DNA of 64,000 nt, taken from contig JAHZKX010000049.1 of assembly GCA_022600195.1 (NCBI GenBank), forward strand, positions 62,001 through 126,000, in the 5' to 3' direction. The stretch is from Planctomycetota bacterium (GTDB lineage: Bacteria; Planctomycetota; Planctomycetia; Planctomycetales; Planctomycetaceae). Positions 16,855 through 25,405 of this stretch are shown here, piece by piece. A program made the translations under genes and the position numbers. Position 1 is the first letter of the stretch, and each line of letters opens with the position of its first letter. The notes below the pieces were generated by a model. It was not told where the DNA came from. It saw only the letters and a program-made list of their open reading frames with translations, and did no database searches.

Positions 16855-18074
16855 GATGAAGATTCTTCAGAAACGAGCTTTGCCCATTCCTCCAGTTGCT
16901 GATACTGACGTTCAAATTCTGGGGTGGTAGCCTGCATCGGGCTCTTAAAAAACGAACTCAGGTGTGTCATCACACCAGATCGATTCCCGCGCCGCCACTC
17001 CCGTTCGGTGAAACGAACCATATCCAGTACCAGAGGCGCCGCCAGAATCGAATCAGTCCCCTGCCAGGTAAACTGCAGCGACATTTTTGTATCCAGAAAT
17101 CCTTGAAAATGAATATGATCCCAGGCGGTTTTCCAATCTCCCATTGATTCAATATATTCAATAGAGACCAGAGTTTGAGGCTTGTAACCAAGAATTTCCG
17201 TTAACAGATGATCTTTGGAATGGACCTTGTTCGATTTATTTACCGGGTCATCAAGAACTTTACCATCCAGGTTGCCAAAGATATTATGCCCCACCCAGCT
17301 CATGACATTCAGATTTCGGTGAGCAAACATCGGAGCGAGTACGCTTTTCATTAATGTCTCGCCCGTTTTTCCATCTCGCCCTCCATGTAACACTTGCTCT
17401 TCTTCAGCCAGTTCGACTAACGCTGGCAGGTCTGTTCCTGCAGAAGGCGTAAAGTTGAGATGCGAGCAACCCGCGTTCATGGCAGCGATGGCATAAATCG
17501 TCGAGGCAGGAACCGGTGATGTGTCTGCTGACTTCAGGGCCTCTTTTAATTCTGCCAGTGTCAGTGTTTTGGCAGATTCGACGACAGGTGGTTCTGTGGA
17601 AGCCAGATTAACGACAACAACATGTGCCAAATCGTGTTGTTCCTGAAATTCCCTGATATCTCCTGAGAGACGTGAAACCGTATCCTGCAGAGATTCCTGA
17701 TCAAATTGTTGCACCGCATCACCGGCCAGTGATCGAATGGTATCACCCACCTGGATTAACGTGCCCGGTTTGACATTTTTATCGAAGGCCTTCAATTCTG
17801 CTTCGACAGACTGTAACAGCGCGGGGTGAAATACTCCTGAGGTCTCGCTGAAATGTTTGGCAGCCTCTACAAACGAAGTGTCGCGGATTTCATGCCCGCC
17901 AATCACCAGTTGATCCCAGTCCGCCAGATTCAAATTTTCAAAAAAGGGATTTTCTGAAACAAGCCCACTCGTACCTGTGATTCCCTTCTGAAGGGCTGTT
18001 AAACCGACGGCGACAGTCGTAGAAACCCCGCCCCATGCTCCGATAATCCATATTCCGATACGTTGTTTCGTCAT
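16851..18074 (-). CDS. Myo-inositol-1-phosphate synthase family protein
   Basis: The 407-residue protein begins with the NAD-binding pattern GIWIIGAWGGVSTTVAVGL. It contains SWVGHNIFGNLDGKVLDDP, a variant of the family motif around the active site, and later FTWQGTDSILAAPLVLD, strongly typical of inositol-phosphate synthases. The enzyme converts glucose 6-phosphate to inositol 1(3)-phosphate by NAD-dependent oxidation, aldol cyclisation and reduction in the cytoplasm. The length matches prokaryotic members. The stop overlaps the start of the UbiA gene, and the phosphohexomutase gene, which could supply glucose 6-phosphate, lies 274 bp upstream on the same strand. The active-site motif differs from the eukaryotic form, so a related cyclase activity is possible. 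Confidence 0.85.
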   Translation of the reverse strand: MTKQRIGIWIIGAWGGVSTTVAVGLTALQKGITGTSGLVSENPFFENLNLADWDQLVIGGHEIRDTSFVEAAKHFSETSGVFHPALLQSVEAELKAFDKNVKPGTLIQVGDTIRSLAGDAVQQFDQESLQDTVSRLSGDIREFQEQHDLAHVVVVNLASTEPPVVESAKTLTLAELKEALKSADTSPVPASTIYAIAAMNAGCSHLNFTPSAGTDLPALVELAEEEQVLHGGRDGKTGETLMKSVLAPMFAHRNLNVMSWVGHNIFGNLDGKVLDDPVNKSNKVHSKDHLLTEILGYKPQTLVSIEYIESMGDWKTAWDHIHFQGFLDTKMSLQFTWQGTDSILAAPLVLDMVRFTEREWRRGNRSGVMTHLSSFFKSPMQATTPEFERQYQQLEEWAKLVSEESSS

Positions 18075-18348
18075 AATGCTGCCTGAAAACTGCTAAAATT
18101 TGTTTCAATTGAAATCGCTGATGATACTTAGGTAGGTAGGAGCAGAAAAAAACTGCTCGACTCGTGGCTGGTCAGATTCAATTGTTGCATTCATCCCGAT
18201 CATCTGTTCTGTGAAATCACGGTGTGAATCTCAATATCACAGAATTCCGTTAACCACGTTTAGTATTGTAGGTTCATGCCGACTCGTCACAATCGAGAGA
18301 TTCCTGATTGAGCCGATTTTTATCCTGATTCATTGCTGATGATCAAAA

Positions 18349-20196
18349 TTAACTGGTTTTCAGAGTTTGATCAATCCACTCCATCAATGACTCTTTAAAG
18401 CTTTCAATGATTGACTGAGCCTCGCTTTTTGTTTTTACAAGTTGAGTAGAGTCCGCCACCGCTGTCTGTGCAAAATAATAGAATTTAATCTTGGGTTCTG
18501 TACCTGAAGGACGCACACCCAGTTGTACAGTCAGAGGAGAATCTTCGCCCTCCGCTTCAAACATCAGAACATTTCCCTGCGGTTTAGAAAAGGTCTCGGA
18601 GGGGGTATTTTCCGGCAATGCTCGAATTTCAAGGTTTTGATAGTCGCGCACCAGCGTAAATGTGAGATTTCCCAGTTTTTGTGGGGGTGTATTCCGAAAG
18701 GCTTTCATTATTTGCTTGATTTGTTCATTTCCCTGTGATCCTTTGCAGGTTTTGGAAACTTGTCCTTCCAGATGATATCCATGTTCGAGATAGAGTTCAT
18801 CCAGAAGGTTCAGCAATGTTTTTCCCTCACTTTTCAATTCTGCCGCCAGCTCACAAACCCAGAGTGCGGCAATGGCTGCATCTTTGTCGCGACAATAAGT
18901 ACCAGAAAGATATCCCAGGGACTCTTCTGTACCAAAGACAAAGTCCTCCGGACCTTGTTCGTCCATCGTTTCTGCGATGTACTTAAACCCGACCAGCAGA
19001 TTATTGATAATCCGAACGTTCGCCTTCCGTGAAATTTCAGCGATCAGGGGAGTCGTCACAATCGTTTCCACGACATAGTGCCTGGGAGTCAGCGTCCCTT
19101 TTTTATGACGTTTGCAGAGAACATAATAGGCCAGTAATGCACCGACCTGATTCCCCGTAAGATGAATAAACTCGCCGGTATCGTTTTTAATACAGACACC
19201 CATCCGGTCAGCATCAGGATCACTGGCCAAAATAATTTCTGCACCGGTTTCTTTCGCCAGCGCGATGGCGGGTTGATAGACTTCCGTGCGTTCCGGGTTC
19301 GGCAGATGATCGGGAACATTGGGAAATTCCCCATTTTGTTCGCACTGGGGCTCAAAACGCTGAACCTGGTCAAACCCTGCCTCTTTCAAAACATGATAAA
19401 CAGAACTCTCTCCCACTCCATGCAGTGGAGTAAACAGCCCGTTCAAATCTCGACAGGTGGAATGGCTGTGTGCCGTAACAGAATTACGATATTCGCTGGC
19501 AACCTCCTCATCAATGAGTTGAATTAAACCCTGTTCGACAGCTTCATCAAAACCGATCGTGGGAATGTCAGTCGCCTGATAAACTTCATCAATGATACCT
19601 TGATCGTGAGGCGGCAGAACCTGTCCCCCGGTTGACCAGTAGGCTTTAAAACCATTGTCTGAAGGAGGATTATGTGAGGCGGTAATCATGGCACCCACAT
19701 CGCAGCCCAGATGCCTGACAGCAAAAGAGAGTTCGGGCGTTGAACGTGGTATTTTGAAAAAGTAAACGGTCAGGCCATGGGCGGCCATCACTGAGGCAGC
19801 AATTCGGGCAAATTGTTCTGAATTGATCCGTGAGTCATAGGCGATGGCCGCTTTGCCAGATGAGGTATCTGCAAATTTTTTGAAGTAGGCAACCAACCCA
19901 TGAGCCGATTCCGCAATCGTTCTTTCATTTATAGTGGCGGACCCGAACTCGCTCATCAATCCACGTCGACCACCCGTCCCAAAGGGAATCACTTCCCAGA
20001 AGCAGGTATCCAACGTTTCGAATTCTTTCGCATCCAGTAGCTTGAGAATTGATTGCTGGTAACAGGCATACTGAGGTTCAGTAAGCCATTTCTGCAAATT
20101 CATGAAGGCGGACTCAGAAAGTTGGTTTTCCCTGACAGCAGTGCGGGCGATTTCACATTTCTGCTGATAATCTGATGAGGAAGATGGTTGATTCAT
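18349..20196 (-). CDS. Phosphoglucomutase/phosphomannomutase family enzyme
   Basis: This is a 615-residue alpha-D-phosphohexomutase. The phosphoserine loop TASHNPPSDNGFKAYW (about residues 170-185), the metal-binding loop DPDADRMG, the sugar-binding loop GTEESLGYL and the C-terminal phosphate loop RPSGTEPKIKFY are all present and in order. The length fits the PGM2-like branch (about 570-620 residues) that uses glucose 1/6-phosphate or ribose phosphates. The enzyme is cytoplasmic. It lies upstream of the inositol-phosphate synthase with a 274-bp gap, so it is linked by orientation but perhaps not by one transcript. Confidence 0.93.
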   Translation of the reverse strand: MNQPSSSSDYQQKCEIARTAVRENQLSESAFMNLQKWLTEPQYACYQQSILKLLDAKEFETLDTCFWEVIPFGTGGRRGLMSEFGSATINERTIAESAHGLVAYFKKFADTSSGKAAIAYDSRINSEQFARIAASVMAAHGLTVYFFKIPRSTPELSFAVRHLGCDVGAMITASHNPPSDNGFKAYWSTGGQVLPPHDQGIIDEVYQATDIPTIGFDEAVEQGLIQLIDEEVASEYRNSVTAHSHSTCRDLNGLFTPLHGVGESSVYHVLKEAGFDQVQRFEPQCEQNGEFPNVPDHLPNPERTEVYQPAIALAKETGAEIILASDPDADRMGVCIKNDTGEFIHLTGNQVGALLAYYVLCKRHKKGTLTPRHYVVETIVTTPLIAEISRKANVRIINNLLVGFKYIAETMDEQGPEDFVFGTEESLGYLSGTYCRDKDAAIAALWVCELAAELKSEGKTLLNLLDELYLEHGYHLEGQVSKTCKGSQGNEQIKQIMKAFRNTPPQKLGNLTFTLVRDYQNLEIRALPENTPSETFSKPQGNVLMFEAEGEDSPLTVQLGVRPSGTEPKIKFYYFAQTAVADSTQLVKTKSEAQSIIESFKESLMEWIDQTLKTS

Positions 20197-20842
20197 CCTG
20201 TGCGTATTTCCGGGTTTGAGATCGCTGAGCTTATTTTTACTTAACTTTATGCTTTTTTATTTAGTCCATGTTCATTTTTCGGTACATATGAATCCTATTG
20301 AGAGCAATCTCCAGGTTGCGTCTCACATCGGGAAGCTGTTGTCCTTACCAATGAAACTCTGGTGGTAAATAAGATTGTAGAGTGAATTTACCTGAGAGCC
20401 AAGCCTCACGCGAATTCCTTTTCTCCAAGTAGAAAAGCGATGAAAGCCGGAGTTCCCTCTGGAATCGGTTCTGTATCAGAAAGTGAACACTGAACCGGAA
20501 TCTGATACCATTCATAATGCACATCGGAGAGAGTCTATTGTGATCATGGAACAGTTGGGCCTTTCGAAGAGAGTGATTTTTGCCCGCAAATGAGAAAGTT
20601 CGTTCATTAAGACTTTGCCAGTTTTTAGTTTCCCACCAATCAAGTCCTTGATTCCCTATAACATCAATGGCAGAATAGGTGAATTAAGCTTGTCGGTGAC
20701 AGCCTGAAAATATGAAGATTCAATTGGGAGCCATCTGTAATCAAAAAGGAATTCTCCTGTTTTGTTTATTGATTCTCCGGATTCTGCTCTTATGTTCCAA
20801 TTCATGATGAACCTGCTTGGACAATGAAAATAAGGTATTACT
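20197..20842. other. Long intergenic region upstream of the Hsp70 gene
   Basis: This 646-bp stretch separates the divergent mutase and Hsp70 genes. A minus-strand frame at 20656-20916 exists, but it overlaps the Hsp70 start and reads as random protein. AAGG lies about 9 bases before the Hsp70 ATG. I saw no CIRCE-like inverted repeat, strong hairpin, tRNA or repeat. Confidence 0.4.
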
Positions 20843-22426
20843 ATGAAGTTTCTTGAAGGTCTTACTGTTGGCGTTGATTTGGGAACGACGTACTCAGCGA
20901 TAGCACAACTGGACAAGGATGGTCAACCAATCTCCCTGAAGAATACAGATGGTCGATCAATTACCCCTTCTGTTGTTTTACTGGGAGAGGAAGGCCGCGT
21001 TGTTGTAGGTCCCTCTTTTGAAAGAACGGCAATTGAGGATGATCCCTCTCGAATCGTCGAAGCAATCAAAAGGCATATGGGAGATGATAATTTTTATGTT
21101 GTCTACCAGGAAAAAAAGCTGACAGCCGAATTCCTTTCTGCTTTGATTCTGAAAAAGATGAAGCAGGATGCTGAAAAGGAAATTGGGCCTATCACCAACG
21201 CTGTCATTACAGTTCCCTATTATTTCAATGATGTACGCCGAAAAGCGACTCAGGATGCTGGTCGAATTGCCGGCCTGAATGTGATCGATATCATCAATGA
21301 ACCTACAGCAGCTACATTAGCTTATGCCTGGAAGCGGGATGAGTTAGGAAATCCTGATGCGATGCCCGACGGCGAACGAACGATTCTGGTGTATGACCTG
21401 GGTGGTGGTACATTTGATGTTACAGTCGTTCGTTATTCTCCCACTCAATTCCGGGTACTGGCAACTGACGGTGACGTGATGCTGGGGGGGCTCGATTGGA
21501 GCCAACGCATTGTTGACCATGTTGCAGAACAATTCCAAAAGAAATTTGGCAGTGATCCACGGGAAGATCCTGTGACATTGCGGACCTGTGTGCAGGAATG
21601 TGAAGATGCAAAACGTGAGTTGAGCCATAAAGCACAGACTCCCGTTTCAATTTATCACAAAGGTAACACATTAACGGTAGCATTGACGCGTGGTGACTTC
21701 GAGCGAATGACAGCAGATTTACTGCAACGAACCCGAGACACAACCGAACTGGTCATGCAACAGGCGGGAGTTAAAAAAGGCCAACTGGACGATGTGGTGC
21801 TGGTAGGTGGATCTACATTGATGCCCGTTGTGGAAGAAATGCTGAAGAATGTCTGCGGGAGTGAACCTTCACGAACGATGAACCCCGAAGAAGCAGTTGC
21901 CCAGGGAGCAGCCATTCACGCAGCCATTCTTGAAGCTCGGGTAACCGGTGGCGAAAGCCGCATGGCCCAGACAGTCATCAAGAGATTACGCAGCGTCAGC
22001 ACCTCCGATGTGAACTCTCACTCGCTGGGTGTGAAGATCACTGATCCCAATAATTCATCCCGAAAAATTAATCATATCATGATTAAGCGGAATACCGAGA
22101 TACCAGCCAGTGTCAGCCAGAAATTTGTGACCACGACAGATAATCAGCAAAGAATTCATGTCATCATTCTCGAAGGGGAAGCCAGTGATCCGGATGCCTG
22201 TTCTACGATTGGTGATTTCCGAATTCTCAACTTACCTCCAAATTTGCCAAAGGGTTCACCTGTAGAGGTAACGTATCGTTACGATTCCAACGGTCGAATT
22301 CATGCTTCGGCACGGGAATTGACTGGTAATAATGAATCGGCAACTGAAATTGTTCGTGATTCCGGTTTGGATACGGATGGCGTTGATCGATTCGAACTCT
22401 TAGCCAAAGATTACATGGTAGAGTAA
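20843..22426 (+). CDS. Short Hsp70 (DnaK-like) chaperone
   Basis: The 527-residue protein starts with the Hsp70 phosphate-1 motif VGVDLGTTYSAIAQL. It contains ITVPYYFNDVRRKATQDAG, the phosphate-2 motif VYDLGGGTFDVTVV and the adenosine motif VVLVGGSTLMPVVEEML, so the ATPase domain (about residues 1-375) looks intact. The remaining 150 residues fit a beta-sandwich substrate-binding domain, but the helical lid of DnaK (about 640 residues in total) is largely missing. Planctomycetes often carry such short Hsp70s besides DnaK. The next gene, 120 bp downstream, encodes a J-like domain, so the two probably act together. No GrpE is nearby. Confidence 0.9.
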   Translation: MKFLEGLTVGVDLGTTYSAIAQLDKDGQPISLKNTDGRSITPSVVLLGEEGRVVVGPSFERTAIEDDPSRIVEAIKRHMGDDNFYVVYQEKKLTAEFLSALILKKMKQDAEKEIGPITNAVITVPYYFNDVRRKATQDAGRIAGLNVIDIINEPTAATLAYAWKRDELGNPDAMPDGERTILVYDLGGGTFDVTVVRYSPTQFRVLATDGDVMLGGLDWSQRIVDHVAEQFQKKFGSDPREDPVTLRTCVQECEDAKRELSHKAQTPVSIYHKGNTLTVALTRGDFERMTADLLQRTRDTTELVMQQAGVKKGQLDDVVLVGGSTLMPVVEEMLKNVCGSEPSRTMNPEEAVAQGAAIHAAILEARVTGGESRMAQTVIKRLRSVSTSDVNSHSLGVKITDPNNSSRKINHIMIKRNTEIPASVSQKFVTTTDNQQRIHVIILEGEASDPDACSTIGDFRILNLPPNLPKGSPVEVTYRYDSNGRIHASARELTGNNESATEIVRDSGLDTDGVDRFELLAKDYMVE

Positions 22427-22546
22427 CAACCCGTCTAACCACGGTCCTGGACGTCTCCAGAACGAGACTTTGAATATTGATCTGAAGTTGCGTCAAACTG
22501 AAATAGAACACATCGTTTTTGATCCAAGAGCAAGGAGTCCTCTGAG

Positions 22547-23587
22547 GTGGCATTAGATGTCTATAAGGATTGGCTGGGAATACCGGAAGGGGATCGCCCT
22601 CCTCATCATTACGACTTACTGAGATTAGTACAATTCGAAGATGATGAAGAAAAAATTCGTGCACACTATAAGAAATTGAATTCGCACGTTCGAAAATATG
22701 CAGCCGGGAAATATTCTATTGAATCCCAGGATTTGCTGAATGAGTTAGCAAAAGCCATGCTCTGTCTGACAGACCCCGAGCGAAAAAAGGAATATGACGA
22801 GAGTCTGGGACGCGAATTTGATGACGAACAGGGAACAGGTGCACAATCAGTCGAAGAAATTCTGGTCGAACTGGGACATATCGATAAATCTCAGGCTGCT
22901 GAGTTAGCTGAGTTTGCGGAGCAACGTGGTCTGTCGATTCGCGATGCTGCAGTACAAATGCGACTGACTGATGCGGAAACCGCGACACAGGCCCTCGCTC
23001 GTTCACAGGGTATACCTTATATTGATTTGGAGGAAACATTTCCTGATGACGAAATCTTAGATCTGATGCCTCAGCAGGTTGCCAAACGAAATACAATCCT
23101 GCCTTTATTCATCGACAATGACGTATTACTGGTCGCCTGCGCCGATCAACCAACTCACGAACTTGAAGATGAACTTCGCATGCGTTATCAGGTTCCCTCT
23201 CGTTGGGTGCTGGCAACTCCACGCTCTATCAGCCAGGGGATCGTAAACTATTATGCTGCAGCAGCAAATCGCAATGAAGAGACATCATCGACCACTGCTC
23301 AGAGCTCCGACAGTAAGCCTTCAAAAAAACCAAAGCCTGAGAAAAAAGTTGAAAAAACAAAACCCTCCAAAAAAAGAGGGAACGAACTCTCGCCTGACGA
23401 GTTAAAAGAAAAGAAACAGATGGCGTTCATCCTTTGTGGATGGGCCTTTTGTGGATCGATCTTAATTGATCAATACATTCTGAAAAGCTATGTCTTTCCG
23501 CAAACATGGCCCTGGCATTTTATGCTGACGACAATCAGTGTTCCCCTTATCGCCTTTTATTTATTGTCTGGAATGTGGAAGAAGTAA
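22547..23587 (+). CDS. J-like domain plus MshEN (GspE N-terminal) domain membrane protein
   Basis: Translation begins at a GTG (22547), with AAGGAG about 10 bases before it. The 346-residue protein opens with VYKDWLGIPEGDRPPHHYDLL and continues as a J-domain-like helical hairpin (to about residue 95); there is no clear HPD, so it is divergent. Residues about 100-240 read as an MshEN/T2SSE-N domain (EEILVELGHI, then GIPYIDLEETFPDDEILDLMP), a fold that binds c-di-GMP or nucleotides in secretion ATPases. A Lys/Ser/Pro linker is followed by two transmembrane helices at the C-terminus. Together with the upstream Hsp70 it suggests a membrane-tethered co-chaperone responding to a nucleotide signal. 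The signal is an inference. Confidence 0.7.
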   Translation: MALDVYKDWLGIPEGDRPPHHYDLLRLVQFEDDEEKIRAHYKKLNSHVRKYAAGKYSIESQDLLNELAKAMLCLTDPERKKEYDESLGREFDDEQGTGAQSVEEILVELGHIDKSQAAELAEFAEQRGLSIRDAAVQMRLTDAETATQALARSQGIPYIDLEETFPDDEILDLMPQQVAKRNTILPLFIDNDVLLVACADQPTHELEDELRMRYQVPSRWVLATPRSISQGIVNYYAAAANRNEETSSTTAQSSDSKPSKKPKPEKKVEKTKPSKKRGNELSPDELKEKKQMAFILCGWAFCGSILIDQYILKSYVFPQTWPWHFMLTTISVPLIAFYLLSGMWKK

Positions 23588-23813
23588 ATTCGATTTCATC
23601 ACTGTTTTCCTTACATGTGGCATAATCACTACAGCGTTAATGAGTTTCTAAGCTCCCTGCCTGTGAGCCGTTCGTCTCTGAATCCTTTCGACCAGCATTC
23701 CGATAATATGCTATATTTACGAGGGAATGAACCGCATCTTTAAATGATGTTTTTCTTTTCTCTGCCTGTCTCGCTTCCATTGCATTGGAATCTAAAACGA
23801 CCAGGAGTCTCAG

Positions 23814-24065
23814 ATGGCGATTTCTTCTGTTACGTCTGCAATGAATACTGCATTATCGAGTATAGACCGCGTCAGTCAGCGTATCGAAGAAATTGCCGGC
23901 AATGTCGCTTCAGGAATCGAGAGCGAAGCGGGAGTAGAAAGTCATTTGATCAACAGCGGAATTCTGGATCTGCCACTATTGAAACAACAGACACTCGCCA
24001 ATGTGAAAGTGTTTGAGACAGCAGAAAGCCTGTTGAACACACTCATGATTCAACAGCGAAAATAA
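23814..24065 (+). CDS. Minimal flagellar rod/hook-like protein (83 aa)
   Basis: AGGAG lies 7 bases before the ATG. The N-terminal part, ALSSIDRVSQRIEEIAGNVAS, matches the conserved amphipathic helix of flagellar rod and hook proteins (FlgB, FlgC, FlgE). The C-terminal NVKVFETAESLLNTLM matches their C-terminal helix (usual form: nakvi-tademL-tLl). Between them are only about 30 residues, so the usual central domains are absent. It is far shorter than FlgC (about 135 residues). It may be a rod adaptor like FliE or a free D0-type filament former. No other flagellar gene is adjacent, although an FlgI-like protein occurs 10 kb away. Confidence 0.55.
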   Translation: MAISSVTSAMNTALSSIDRVSQRIEEIAGNVASGIESEAGVESHLINSGILDLPLLKQQTLANVKVFETAESLLNTLMIQQRK

Positions 24066-24082
24066 CATCGAATGCAGAGACA

Positions 24083-25387
24083 CTATTCTTCAAATGGTGC
24101 ATTAGTGTTATCTGGTTCTACTTTTCTGAGTTCGGCAATCAAATGTCCCAGCCTGCGAACTTCGATCACATTCAGCCGATAGCCGTTCCAGTCACAAAGG
24201 TCGCCCACCTCGGGGAGCCGTTCCAGTTTTTCATGAAACATACCGGCAACCGTTAACAGGCTATCGTCAGCAAGCTCGTAATCCTGCTGTAATTTGCGGC
24301 AGAGATAGCGAAGCGTTGTGATTCCCTCAACATGATACACGCCTGTCGTCACTTCAATGACTGGCTCACGTCGTAAAATTCGTTTTGCCCGGCTCGGTTC
24401 CGGTGAGAGAATGGTATCAATAATATCGTCATAAGTGGCGATCCCAATGGTCTCTCCATATTCATCAACCACCGAAGCAAAGTGACAATCTTCCGTCTGA
24501 AATCGTGAAAAGACTTCGGCTAGATTCGCACACCAGGGTACATGTACGATACGCTTCGACTTTTGATTCAGCGCCTTTTCAGAAAAAGAAGACAGGTCCG
24601 TCAGCGAGATAATCTGATTAATTTCATCTGAATCGTTCTCACGTCTCCGCAAAATGATGTAATCCGTATTGGGAGTAATTTTCGTCAGATCTTCCAGCTT
24701 AAAAGGCATGTTGAATGTGAGATAGGTTCCCCTGGGGCGCATTACTTCTTCGACCGGCATTTCTGAAAGATCTAAAATGTTATGCAGAATCTGTCTTTCA
24801 TGGCGAATGACTTCTTCACTGGCGCCCGACGCGTCTACAGCCCGTTCGAGATCTTCTGAATGTAAATAGGATTCTTTCTGGATTTGAGGCCAGAACGTCC
24901 GACGCATCAGCTTGCTGATATTCTGTAATAGCGGAATGACAGGGTCGAGAATTCGTACAGAAAAAGCCAGAGGCCAACTTACCAAAACTGCAATTTTTTT
25001 CCTGAAGACTATGGAAAGACTCTTGGGAAGAACTTCGCCAAACAAAATAATCGCCAGCAGACTTCCCACACTGAAGACACCCGCTGCCGCGGTCATCCCT
25101 TTGTCTGCTAACGATTTTGCTATTACTCCGGCCACTGCAAAATAGGTAAGGTTGATCAAGAGGTTCCAGAACAAAACAGCGGTCAGCAATCTGTCAGCAT
25201 CAGCAACCAGAGTCGCGATGATCTGTTCGCTGGGTTTCCCTTTGCTGAACTGCCTGAGTTCAGCCCGTGAGAGATAAAAGATTGCAGTCTCGCTTCCCGA
25301 AAAGAAACCGGAAGCACAAGTCAGAGCGAATAACGCCAAAGACCCTGGAAACCAGATTGGAATGGTATCAATAAATGCAATCATCAT
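24083..25387 (-). CDS. CNNM/CorC (HlyC) family membrane protein with CBS domains
   Basis: The 434-residue protein has an N-terminal DUF21 domain of about four transmembrane helices (FSGSETAIFYLSRAELRQ is the family's usual signature). A tandem CBS region follows (about residues 195-335, including MPVEEVMRPR), then a C-terminal CorC/HlyC domain (ETIGIATYDDIIDTI and DWNGYRLNVIEV). Such proteins handle Mg2+ or Co2+ homeostasis in the inner membrane; the CBS pair binds adenine nucleotides. The length is typical. The gene starts 19 bp after the permease gene stop, on the same strand, so it is probably co-transcribed. Confidence 0.87.
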   Translation of the reverse strand: MMIAFIDTIPIWFPGSLALFALTCASGFFSGSETAIFYLSRAELRQFSKGKPSEQIIATLVADADRLLTAVLFWNLLINLTYFAVAGVIAKSLADKGMTAAAGVFSVGSLLAIILFGEVLPKSLSIVFRKKIAVLVSWPLAFSVRILDPVIPLLQNISKLMRRTFWPQIQKESYLHSEDLERAVDASGASEEVIRHERQILHNILDLSEMPVEEVMRPRGTYLTFNMPFKLEDLTKITPNTDYIILRRRENDSDEINQIISLTDLSSFSEKALNQKSKRIVHVPWCANLAEVFSRFQTEDCHFASVVDEYGETIGIATYDDIIDTILSPEPSRAKRILRREPVIEVTTGVYHVEGITTLRYLCRKLQQDYELADDSLLTVAGMFHEKLERLPEVGDLCDWNGYRLNVIEVRRLGHLIAELRKVEPDNTNAPFEE

Positions 25388-25405
25388 GAATCAGGAACTG
25401 CCACT

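Noticed and set aside
15955-18074. Complete ebo cluster
   Set aside because: Only the UbiA-type gene fits; no TatD-, cyclase- or EboA-type genes lie next to it.
20656-20916. Minus-strand open frame of 86 codons
   Set aside because: It overlaps the Hsp70 start on the other strand, has a random-looking protein and no ribosome binding site.
22444-22463. Hairpin after the Hsp70 gene as a terminator or third copy of the repeated element
   Set aside because: It has a CTGGA/TCCAG stem without a T-run and no alignment with the element beyond a few bases.
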